Part shown: piece after piece, positions 6,879 through 13,287 of the stretch
Numbering within the stretch: position 1 is the first letter of the stretch
How the letters are laid out: every line of letters starts with the position of its first letter
Origin: Bacillota bacterium
GTDB lineage: Bacteria; Bacillota; UBA4882; UBA8346
Assembly: GCA_023415375.1 (NCBI GenBank)
Contig: JAEZKW010000263.1
Span: forward strand, 1 to 13,287
Length of the DNA stretch: 13,287 nt
Direction of reading: 5' to 3'
Notes under the pieces: model-generated
What the model was told of the DNA's origin: nothing
The model's input: only the letters and a program-made list of their open reading frames with translations
The model's database searches: none
Position numbers and translations under genes: made by a program

Positions 6879-7819
6879 TTTTTACGCCCCCACAATTGAA
6901 ATAAAATTAACGCCAGAACCAAAATAACCCCTTTTACGATATATTGATAATATGCAAAAACGTTCAGCATATTGAGAATGTTATTAGTTAGTGATATCAA
7001 TACAGCACCGGCCAGGGTACCTACAATTCCTCCAATGCCGCCAAATAGAGATGTACCGCCCACCACGGCTGCAGCAACGGAATCCATGGAGTAAGTATCG
7101 CCAACTATCGGATCCCCGGAGAATATCCTGGCAGCCAGCATGATACCGGCAACTGCCGCTAAAGCTCCGGAAAGTCCATAACCAAGAATTGTCGTTCGCA
7201 GCACCGGGATACCCATTTTGGTGGCGCTATTCAAATCACCGCCCGTTGCATAAATAGAACGTCCTGTCTTGGTGCTGGTCAGTATCATAAAAAAGATCCC
7301 ATAAAGAATGAGCACCAGCAATCCCATAATAGAAACAATACCCCAGCTTTGAGTGACGAACTCCATAAATTCCACCGACACCATTCCTCCGGGAGATGGC
7401 ATTAAGAATAAAGAAATTCCCTTGATAACGCTCATGGTCGATAGAGTCATAATCAAAGGGGGAATATTCAATTTAACGATTCCCAAACCGTTGATGACCC
7501 CGGTTAAAATTCCAACCCCCACCGCTATCAAGATACTCAAAGCCAAATTGGCGGGAGAACTACTACTAAACATAGCCATAATCACCGTAGCAGAACTGAT
7601 GACCGATCCCACAGAGAGATCGATACCGCCCAATAATAAAACCAAGGTTTGGCCGATGGCTACAATCGCCAGGGGTGTAAATTGAGAAATGATGTTGATA
7701 AAATTATCAACAGTTCGAAATGAAGCGGACACAGCGGCTGTAATAATCAGCAATAATATCAATACAATATAAACGGGAATCGCCAGTCGAGTATGTTTTC
7801 CAAATGAGCCTTGAAACAA
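6875..7819 (-). CDS. sugar ABC transporter permease, RbsC-like (first of two)
   Basis: This RbsC-family permease of 314 residues is a paralogue of the next gene. It shares GQTLVLLLGGIDLSVGS (56-72), the coupling loop YATGGDLNSATKMGI (190-204) and VAAAVVGGTSLFGGIGG. A longer frame begins at a TTG at 7843, but that codon lies before the GAAAGGAGG ribosome binding site. The TTG at 7819, five bases after AGGAGG, is therefore preferred. With this start the coupling loop falls at the same residue numbers in both permeases. It starts 24 bases after the ATPase stop. Together the two would make a heterodimeric channel, as in YtfT-YjfF, where RbsC forms a homodimer. Confidence 0.93.
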   Translation of the reverse strand: MFQGSFGKHTRLAIPVYIVLILLLIITAAVSASFRTVDNFINIISQFTPLAIVAIGQTLVLLLGGIDLSVGSVISSATVIMAMFSSSSPANLALSILIAVGVGILTGVINGLGIVKLNIPPLIMTLSTMSVIKGISLFLMPSPGGMVSVEFMEFVTQSWGIVSIMGLLVLILYGIFFMILTSTKTGRSIYATGGDLNSATKMGIPVLRTTILGYGLSGALAAVAGIMLAARIFSGDPIVGDTYSMDSVAAAVVGGTSLFGGIGGIVGTLAGAVLISLTNNILNMLNVFAYYQYIVKGVILVLALILFQLWGRKK

Positions 7820-7843
7820 ATTAATCCTCCTTTCCCGCCGCAA

Positions 7844-9358
7844 CTATACGTGGGTTGCGCCTGAACTTAATGTCATAATTTTTTCTTCGGTAGCATCTAC
7901 TCCCTCAATATCACCACTTATCCGGCCTTCATATAAAATATAAATGTGATCGGAGAGTCCTATCAACTCCAACATATCGCTACTGATAAGCAAAATGCTG
8001 ATTCCCCGGGCGGTTAAATCTCGAAGTAATTGATAGATTTCGATTTTAGACTGAATGTCGACGCCACGGGTGGGTTCATGCAGTATTAAAAGTTTGGGAT
8101 TCAGTTCCAACCATTTGGCAAAAATCACTTTTTGCTGATTGCCCCCGCTTAAACAGTGAACTTCCTGTTCAGGCGAAAATGCCTTGATGGATAAACTTTG
8201 CATTCCTTGCTTCACCACTTGACCTTCTTTAGCAAGCTGGAGAATACGGTGGTTTGATATTTTATCCAATGTAAGCAGAGATATATTTTCACGGATTGAC
8301 AATGGAAGAACCAATCCTTCCAATTTTCGATCATCGGGAACAAAGCCGATACCGCGACTGATGGCATCCTGCGGTGATCGAATGGCAATAGGCTCATTTT
8401 CAAATTGAATGATTCCGCTGGTAAATGGAGTCACTCCAAATAATCCCCGGGCCAGTTCTCTTTGGCCCTGCCCTTCCAAGCCGCCGACTCCAATAATCGT
8501 TCCCTCCGGGATTTTCAAATGAATATTCGTTAAACGTTCATTCAAACAAATATCTTCCATTTCAAGAAGAATTCGGGAATCACCCGAACTTTTCCGCGGG
8601 GGAAAAGTCTGGGTGATTTCGCGTCCAACCATGGTCCGGATGAGATCATCCCGGGTGATGTTGGCTACTTTTTCGGTTTTCATTAATTGACCGTCTTTTA
8701 AGACGACAATTTCATCACAGATTTGGAATATTTCATCCATCCGGTGACTGATAAATATCAGCGATGTGCCCCCAGCCTTTAATTTTAACATCATTTGAAA
8801 AAGATGTTCGACTTCCGCTTTGGATAAGCTGGAAGTGGGTTCATCCAAGATTATAATTTGTGGATGATGAACCCAGGCTTTGGCTATTTCAACCATTTGC
8901 CGTTCGGCTAAACTGAGTTGCTTGACCAATTTGGTAACATCCATGGGATATTGCAGTTCATTCATCAAGTTCCCGGCCATTTCATGTAACCGGCTATGAT
9001 TGATGACCCCGGCACGATTGGTAGGTTCCTGACCAAGCATTATGTTTTCACCAATCGAGAGATCGGGAAACAAACTAAGTTCCTGATGGACAAAGGCAAT
9101 TTTCAATTCTTTGGCTTTCTGAGGGGTTAAGTTTTTAATTTTGGCGCCCTGATAATAGATAGCCCCGCTATCGGGTTGCAGATTGCCGCAGATAATATTC
9201 ATCAGGGTACTCTTGCCGGCTCCGTTTTCACCGGCTAAAGCCAAAATAGTTCCCCGCTTGCAACAAATATCTACATCACGCAATACGACATTGCCGTTAA
9301 ATTGTTTACTCAGTTGTTTTCCTTCAAGAATGACTGATTCACTTTCAACATAATTCAT
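7844..9358 (-). CDS. sugar ABC transporter ATPase with two nucleotide-binding domains (RbsA/MglA type)
   Basis: This 504-residue protein has the usual RbsA length and the tandem-NBD design, and it energises import of the bound sugar. NBD1 is complete: Walker A GENGAGKST (43-51), Q-loop Gln92, signature LSLAERQ (148-154), Walker B IIILDEP (168-174) and H-loop His205. NBD2 has lost the Walker A lysine (GVGGLEGQGQRE, near 290-301), as is normal in this family, and keeps LSGGNQQK (403-410). Its Walker B reads LLILHEPTRGVD, with His427 where aspartate is usual; Glu428 is kept. The start is supported by AAAGGGG about seven bases before the ATG. The gene lies 35 bases after the binding-protein gene and directly before the permeases. 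Confidence 0.94.
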   Translation of the reverse strand: MNYVESESVILEGKQLSKQFNGNVVLRDVDICCKRGTILALAGENGAGKSTLMNIICGNLQPDSGAIYYQGAKIKNLTPQKAKELKIAFVHQELSLFPDLSIGENIMLGQEPTNRAGVINHSRLHEMAGNLMNELQYPMDVTKLVKQLSLAERQMVEIAKAWVHHPQIIILDEPTSSLSKAEVEHLFQMMLKLKAGGTSLIFISHRMDEIFQICDEIVVLKDGQLMKTEKVANITRDDLIRTMVGREITQTFPPRKSSGDSRILLEMEDICLNERLTNIHLKIPEGTIIGVGGLEGQGQRELARGLFGVTPFTSGIIQFENEPIAIRSPQDAISRGIGFVPDDRKLEGLVLPLSIRENISLLTLDKISNHRILQLAKEGQVVKQGMQSLSIKAFSPEQEVHCLSGGNQQKVIFAKWLELNPKLLILHEPTRGVDIQSKIEIYQLLRDLTARGISILLISSDMLELIGLSDHIYILYEGRISGDIEGVDATEEKIMTLSSGATHV

Positions 9359-9393
9359 GGTCAGGCCCCTTTTATCTTTTTCTTGAGAATTTT

Positions 9394-10410
9394 TTACTTG
9401 CTAAAAGTCGCCTTAATTTCTTCATCCGTCATACGGCTATTGGCCCAGAAGCTATCTGGCAAATCGGGCCGTACAAATTTATCGAGATCGGCATCGGTGA
9501 TCTTTGGTACCGGCAAAACCTGATTCTTTTTCACTTTTTTACCTTGCAGCAAATCTAAAGTTACTTTTAACGCTTCCGAGCCGAGCCAAGTTGGTTTGGC
9601 TACAGCAATGCTGTCAAAACCGGATTTGCTTTCTTTCAATTGTTTCCAAACTTTCAAAAAGCCGTTGTTATCCTCGGAGGTCATCGGTACCAGCGGCCGT
9701 TTTGCTGCTTGAAAGGCTTCAATAGTTCCCAAAGTCATACCGCCGCCCTGTGACCATACTCCATCAATCTGAGGTTGGGCAACCAACAAATTGCTGACTT
9801 CCACCTTTGCCTTTGCGTAATCCCAATAGGCGTTGATTGTCGAGAGAACCTTGATCCCCGGATACTTATCGAAAACACTTTTTGCGCCATTCCACCGATC
9901 CTGGCTGACCGACATACCGGCAACACCGTTTAGAGCAATAATTTTGCCCTTGCCATTCAATTTTTGGACTAGCCATTCTGCACCGGCCTTACCGAAATCC
10001 ACATCATCCACAGTGATCAGGGCATCATAAAAATTCGCCTTAATGGTAGCCGCCAACAAAACAACCTTAATCCCCTTGCTTTGAGCTTTTTTCAAAACCG
10101 GAATTAATGCCGTAGGAGAATTAGGAGTCGTAATAATGGCATCCACTTTCTTGACGATCAAATCCTCGATATTGGCGATTTGTTTATCGACCTTTCCTTC
10201 CGATTCAACATAAATTACATTCTGAATGGAATCGGAATGTCGTTTCGCCTCTGAAGCAAATTCCTTGTACATTTGAACCGACCAGGTATTGCCTAAAAAA
10301 TAGATATCATATCCAATGGTATATTTTTTAGATGCCGCTAAACCCAAACTGGAAATCATCAAGACAAAAACAAGTAATAAAACCATTACCATTGACAATT
10401 GTTTCTTCAT
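9394..10410 (-). CDS. periplasmic sugar-binding protein of the ABC importer (PBP1/RbsB-like)
   Basis: This 338-residue type I periplasmic binding protein captures the sugar outside the cytoplasmic membrane. The first 26 residues form a signal peptide: KK, a long hydrophobic core and a cut near LGLAAS. There is no lipobox cysteine, which is unusual for a single-membrane Bacillota and suits export to a periplasm. Mature-domain features typical of RbsB relatives include the aromatic binding strand YDIYFLGNTWS, the alternating-lobe segment DDVDFGKAGAEW, the SQDRWNGAK loop and GVWSQGGGMTLG. GGAG stands twelve bases before the ATG, a slightly long spacing. This first gene of the eight-gene operon follows a leader of about 190 bases from the proposed promoter. 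Ligand identity is not evident. Confidence 0.92.
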   Translation of the reverse strand: MKKQLSMVMVLLLVFVLMISSLGLAASKKYTIGYDIYFLGNTWSVQMYKEFASEAKRHSDSIQNVIYVESEGKVDKQIANIEDLIVKKVDAIITTPNSPTALIPVLKKAQSKGIKVVLLAATIKANFYDALITVDDVDFGKAGAEWLVQKLNGKGKIIALNGVAGMSVSQDRWNGAKSVFDKYPGIKVLSTINAYWDYAKAKVEVSNLLVAQPQIDGVWSQGGGMTLGTIEAFQAAKRPLVPMTSEDNNGFLKVWKQLKESKSGFDSIAVAKPTWLGSEALKVTLDLLQGKKVKKNQVLPVPKITDADLDKFVRPDLPDSFWANSRMTDEEIKATFSK

Positions 10411-10610
10411 TGTTTATTTTTGCTCCTTTTCCAATTTTATGTACTTATGAATGAATCCCCAGACTATAAGTTTCAACCACCTCCGTTCATTTCAAGTTAG
10501 ATTACGTTACATCATCGACATCGGTAAGAATATGGTACGAAAGAACTCAATTTAACTGGAACTTTGCCCATATTTTGTTACCTCACATCATCCGGATCGA
10601 ACATGACTTT

Positions 10611-10640
10611 ATTTTAACACATGTCTACTTGACTAGTCAA
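10611..10640 (-). promoter_or_regulatory. promoter of the eight-gene sugar operon
   Basis: On the minus strand, TTGACT (10640-10635) is followed after 18 bp by TAAAAT (10616-10611). Each hexamer matches the sigma-70/SigA consensus in five of six positions. Transcription would begin near 10604. The -35 is one half of the palindromic operator, so repressor binding would block it. Confidence 0.65.
10629..10640. promoter_or_regulatory. palindromic operator TTGACTAGTCAA, probable GntR/HutC site
   Basis: This perfect 12-bp palindrome lies about 115 bases before the GntR gene. Its CTAG-centred form resembles sites known for HutC/NagR-type GntR regulators (such as TTGTCTAGACAA). Each half is also the -35 hexamer of one of the two divergent promoters. 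I saw no second perfect copy in the window. Confidence 0.65.
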
Positions 10641-10658
10641 CCAATTTTATGCTTTAAT
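10629..10658 (+). promoter_or_regulatory. promoter of the gntR-kinase unit
   Basis: TTGACT (10629-10634), an 18-bp spacer and TTTAAT (10653-10658) form a plausible plus-strand promoter, sharing its -35 with the operator. Start would be near 10665, giving a leader of about 90 bases. A weaker alternative nearer the gene (TTGAAT at about 10691 with TCTAAT) cannot be excluded. Confidence 0.55.
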
Positions 10659-10753
10659 AAAAATAAAAAATATAATATACTTAATTTAAATTGAATAGTT
10701 GATTTCATCTATATTCTAATCTTAATCGATTCCAATTTTGAAAGGGCCTCACT

Positions 10754-11482
10754 ATGATCAACCGTAGCCAAAAAATACCGCTTTATTATCAAATTAAAAC
10801 TGAACTTTTAACCAGGATCAATGCCATGAAACCGGATGAACCCATCTCCGGTGAATTGGAGCTTGCCAATGAATTTAACGTGAGTCGGGGAACTGTTAAA
10901 CAGGCCATTGTTGAATTGGTGAACGAAGGAGTATTGTACAGGATTCAAGGAAAGGGCACTTTTGTGGCCCCACCGAAGATTAAGCGTTCTTTCAGTCGCC
11001 TACCTACTTTTACCGATGATATTCGGCGTCTCGGCTATATTCCCAAAAGTAAAAAAATATCCTTAATGGTGATTGAAACACCCGAACCTGTGCTTAGCCA
11101 TTTAATATTGCAGGAAAACAGTAAAGTTATCCGCTTTAAACGCCTGGTTCTGGCAAATGAGCATCCGGTGGCTTTGGTAACCTCATTTTTAAGAATGGAT
11201 ATCTACCCGGATTTAAAAATGGCGGACATCGATGATTCTCTCTATGAAACACTAAATAAAAAATACCACAAGGTACCAGTAAAAGCCGATGATACTTATC
11301 GTCCCATCAATGCCAGCCACGATCTGGCTCAACTCTTAGGAATAAACGAAGGAAAGGCCATTTTATATTCAGAACGACTTTCTTATCTGGAGAACAATTT
11401 GCCGGTGGAATATGTCGAAAGCTACATTTCCGGTGACATTTTCGCCCTTTCGATCAAAATATCGCCGGACCAAAATATCTAA
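10754..11482 (+). CDS. GntR-family (HutC/UTRA) transcriptional regulator
   Basis: This 242-residue protein has two clear parts. Residues 8-75 are the GntR winged helix: PLYYQIKTELL, ELELANEFNVSRGTVKQAI as the helix-turn-helix, and the wing LYRIQGKGTFVA. Residues from about 95 to 235 form a UTRA ligand-binding domain, with RFKRLVLANEHPVALVTSF and the C-terminal LPVEYVESYISGD typical of the HutC subfamily. Such proteins usually repress a neighbouring catabolic operon and release DNA on binding a (phosphorylated) pathway sugar. AAAGGG lies seven bases before the ATG. The gene is divergent to the transporter operon, with a palindromic operator between them, and is followed after 65 bases by the kinase. 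Control of both units and of itself is likely. The effector is unknown. Confidence 0.93.
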   Translation: MINRSQKIPLYYQIKTELLTRINAMKPDEPISGELELANEFNVSRGTVKQAIVELVNEGVLYRIQGKGTFVAPPKIKRSFSRLPTFTDDIRRLGYIPKSKKISLMVIETPEPVLSHLILQENSKVIRFKRLVLANEHPVALVTSFLRMDIYPDLKMADIDDSLYETLNKKYHKVPVKADDTYRPINASHDLAQLLGINEGKAILYSERLSYLENNLPVEYVESYISGDIFALSIKISPDQNI

Positions 11483-11547
11483 GTATGCATGGATTATAGA
11501 AGGCGCCTTAACTAATATATATAATTCCAAAAAGGAGTTCTTTGACA

Positions 11548-13056
11548 ATGCCCGTTATATTAGCCTTAGACTTAGGAACATCAGCCCTTAAATGCATGGC
11601 AATGAATGAAAAATCTGCTATATTATCAGTTGTCGCGATTCCCTATCCGTCTGAAAGTCCACGTCCCGGATGGTTACAACAAAATCCGAATGACTGGATT
11701 GCCGCTGCTGTCCAAGCTATCAAACAATGTCAAGCTGCCATCGGAAATGAAGAAATTGCAGCTATTTCTCTATCCGGCCATATGAGCGGACTGGTTTTAA
11801 TCGATGAAGACGGATCGCCGCTTTATCCTTGTATTACGTTGGCTGATTCCAGAAGTACAAAACAAAGCGATTGGCTACAACAAATGATGGCTCCTATAAT
11901 CTACAAAATCACCGGTAATCCGGCAATTAACGCATTTTTGCTCCCCAAATTACTATGGGTGAAAGAAAATTTACCGGATATTTATAAGAAAACCAAACTT
12001 ATCCTATTTCCCAAGGATTATTTACGGTTTCATTTAACGGGCGAGTGGGCCACCGATATTACAGATGCCGGAAACACCCTACTTTATGATTTTAATCAAC
12101 AAAATTGGAATCTTCCTCTGATTCACGAGCTTCAGCTCAACCCGGCAATCCTGCCTGAAGTATCAAATCCTTACCAAATCGCCGGTTCAGTAAGTCCAAA
12201 GGGTGCTGCACTTTTCGGATTAAAACCGGGAATACCTGTTGTTACCGGAGCAGCAGATATGGCAGCGAAAGCAATCGGTTATGGAATTCAGGAACCGGGT
12301 TATATTGCCGCTACCATTGGAACAAGTGCTACCATTCTGACGGTTGTCCCATCAATCAGTCAAGCGGGACAAGATAAAGTTACCTTTCATCCCCATGTCA
12401 TCCCCGGCTCCATTTACGCTTTGGGTTCCCATTTTTCCGGAGGACTTAGTCTTAATTGGTTTTCTGGAATTGTTTCCGGAAATCATTCAAAGGCGGATTA
12501 CTCACTAATTCAGTCTCTTAGCCAAGATGCCCGAAACGTTTCTCCAGGCAGTAATGGCCTTCTATATTTACCCTTTCTCTCCGGTAGCGGAACTCCTTAC
12601 TTTGATTCATATGCCCGTGGTACCTTCTTAGGACTCAGTACCAATACCCGAAGAGAGACTATATTTAGGGCAATTTTAGAGGGGATATCTTACAATTTAA
12701 AAGAATCTTTATTACTTTTTATAAAGATGGGGGTCGATATCAAGTCCATCCGCATTGGAGGGGGAGGGATGAATGTAGAGCTCTGGCCGACAGTCCTGGC
12801 AAATGTTTTTGGCTATCCCGTCGATATTATCAAAATCTCTGACGCCAGTGCAATTGGGGCCGCAATCATCGGTGGTTTTGGCGTAGGCATTTTTGAAGAT
12901 TTAATTTCACCAGTTCAACAAATTATTCAGAATAAGCGGACAATAAACCCAAATCAAGAAATTTCAAGGGTTTATCAAAAAAACTTTGAACTTTATCTGG
13001 CGAGTTATCAAAAACTCCGGGATATATTTAAAGAACTCACCGAATCGCCAATTTAA
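11548..13056 (+). CDS. FGGY-family carbohydrate kinase (xylulokinase-like)
   Basis: This 502-residue FGGY kinase has the usual length and both actin-like ATPase domains. Near the N-terminus are the phosphate loop LDLGTSALK (Asp8) and SGHMSGLVLID at the sugar site. The catalytic-base segment TGAADMAAKA (Asp237) and IGTSATI lie mid-protein. The C-terminal signature is GGGGMNVELWPTVLANVFGYPV (from residue 404). It would phosphorylate the imported carbohydrate with ATP. Xylulokinase itself normally has SGQMHG and WNDQR; here these read SGHMSG and LADSR, so substrate may differ and no name is given. ATG at 11548 is chosen because AAAGGAG lies ten bases away; an in-frame TTG two codons earlier is too close. 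It is probably co-transcribed with the GntR gene, and a terminator follows. Confidence 0.9.
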   Translation: MPVILALDLGTSALKCMAMNEKSAILSVVAIPYPSESPRPGWLQQNPNDWIAAAVQAIKQCQAAIGNEEIAAISLSGHMSGLVLIDEDGSPLYPCITLADSRSTKQSDWLQQMMAPIIYKITGNPAINAFLLPKLLWVKENLPDIYKKTKLILFPKDYLRFHLTGEWATDITDAGNTLLYDFNQQNWNLPLIHELQLNPAILPEVSNPYQIAGSVSPKGAALFGLKPGIPVVTGAADMAAKAIGYGIQEPGYIAATIGTSATILTVVPSISQAGQDKVTFHPHVIPGSIYALGSHFSGGLSLNWFSGIVSGNHSKADYSLIQSLSQDARNVSPGSNGLLYLPFLSGSGTPYFDSYARGTFLGLSTNTRRETIFRAILEGISYNLKESLLLFIKMGVDIKSIRIGGGGMNVELWPTVLANVFGYPVDIIKISDASAIGAAIIGGFGVGIFEDLISPVQQIIQNKRTINPNQEISRVYQKNFELYLASYQKLRDIFKELTESPI

Positions 13057-13092
13057 TTAGCAAAAAAACGATTTTTGAGTAGAAACAAATGG

Positions 13093-13124
13093 AAAACCTG
13101 CCCCCGGAGAGTGACAGGTTTTTT
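13093..13124. terminator. intrinsic terminator, probably bidirectional
   Basis: AAAACCTG (13093-13100) pairs perfectly with CAGGTTTT (13115-13122) around a 14-base loop, and the T run continues to 13124. It lies 37 bases after the kinase stop. Read on the minus strand, the stem ends in TTTT and lies just beyond the CBS-domain gene, so it can serve both convergent genes. Confidence 0.8.
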
Positions 13125-13150
13125 AATTTACTTGATTATTGATTTAAAGC

Positions 13151-13287
13151 TCATTCACTAGCGGCCATTTTATGGGGAAGTTTCGCATAATACTCAATAA
13201 TTTCCCGACGCCGGATAATCCCAATAAAAATATCCCCATCGTCAACAACCGGTATAAAATTTTGGGTTATGGCTAAGGATAACAAAT
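13151..13287 (-). CDS. CBS-domain protein, C-terminal end only
   Basis: A minus-strand frame enters from beyond the right edge and ends at a TGA at 13153-13151, giving 44 visible residues. The stretch NFIPVVDDGDIFIGIIRRRE followed by IIEYY is the classic end of a CBS domain (PVVDxxGxxxGIIxRRDxI). CBS pairs bind adenine nucleotides such as AMP, ATP or c-di-AMP. YkuL/CbpB-type proteins of Bacillota have this kind of terminus, but too little is visible to name it. It converges on the kinase gene and shares the terminator at 13093-13124. It is too short, and cut by the window edge, for a full assignment. Confidence 0.75.
   Translation of the reverse strand, partial: LLSLAITQNFIPVVDDGDIFIGIIRRREIIEYYAKLPHKMAASE

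Larger units (their letters stand above)
10411..10753. other. divergent regulatory intergenic region with a long leader to the transporter operon
   Basis: These 343 bases separate the divergent transporter operon and the GntR gene. The part near 10611-10658 holds a palindromic operator inside two face-to-face promoters. From the proposed minus-strand start (about 10604) to the binding-protein ATG lie about 190 bases of leader. I found no recognisable riboswitch or strong terminator in it. It contains only a weak 19-codon ORF beginning MGKVPVK with no good ribosome binding site. The stretch 10660-10740 is extremely AT-rich and leads into the GntR start. Confidence 0.7.

Noticed and set aside
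7353..7685. 110-codon plus-strand frame inside the first permease gene
   Set aside because: It is antisense to the conserved permease motif region and has no credible ribosome binding site or homology.
10495..10515. Possible catabolite-repression (CRE) box, ATGTAACGTAATC on the minus strand
   Set aside because: The central CG is shifted by one base relative to the CRE consensus and the symmetry is poor.
10517..10573. 19-codon upstream ORF (MGKVPVK...) in the transporter operon leader
   Set aside because: There is no Shine-Dalgarno sequence at a suitable distance and no codon pattern typical of a leader peptide.
11500..11509. Palindrome AAGGCGCCTT between the GntR and kinase genes
   Set aside because: It is ten bases only, with no T run and no match to the operator. 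It could be a regulatory site but nothing supports this beyond symmetry.

Overview
The window looks like chromosomal DNA from a moderately AT-rich bacterium, probably of the Bacillota. Strong AAGGAGG-type ribosome binding sites, occasional TTG starts and a CBS-domain gene fit that group. The sugar-binding protein has a cleavable signal peptide without a lipobox cysteine. The left end carries an ArnT-type glycosyltransferase and a small ArnE-like membrane protein. Together these two points hint at a diderm (outer-membrane) lineage, but this is inference. I see no tRNA, rRNA, CRISPR array, transposase or phage gene.

Layout. Positions 1-1404 (+) hold the 3' part of a GT39/ArnT-family glycosyltransferase, a possible 26-residue ORF and a four-helix DMT/ArnE-like protein, so probably lipid-linked sugar handling at the membrane. 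A small hairpin at about 1445-1471 separates them from a convergent YbgC-type acyl-CoA thioesterase (1508-1945, -). The centre (2243-10410, all -) is one tightly packed eight-gene operon. In transcription order it encodes a sugar-binding protein, a two-domain ribose-class ABC ATPase, two paralogous permeases, a phosphotriesterase-family lactonase, a creatininase-family hydrolase, an uncharacterised TIM-barrel-like protein and a KDPG/KDG-type aldolase. Divergent to it (+) lie a GntR/HutC-UTRA repressor (10754-11482) and an FGGY carbohydrate kinase (11548-13056). A bidirectional terminator follows, then the end of a convergent CBS-domain gene (13151-13287, -).

How the genes may work together. 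This is a carbohydrate import and catabolism locus. The ABC system imports a sugar or sugar derivative and the FGGY kinase probably phosphorylates it. The lactonase carries the residues expected for opening a phosphorylated sugar lactone. The aldolase would cleave a 2-keto-3-deoxy acid to pyruvate plus an aldehyde or aldehyde phosphate. No dehydrogenase or sugar-acid dehydratase is present. Those steps must be encoded elsewhere, be unnecessary because the substrate is already oxidised, or be done by the creatininase-like and TIM-barrel proteins, whose roles are open.

Regulation. The 343-base divergent intergenic region contains a perfect 12-bp palindrome, TTGACTAGTCAA (10629-10640). On each strand it supplies a -35 element (TTGACT), and each is followed after 18 bp by a good -10 (TTTAAT on +, TAAAAT on -). 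The arrangement suggests that one GntR operator shuts both promoters. The route and its substrate are the main unknown of the window.
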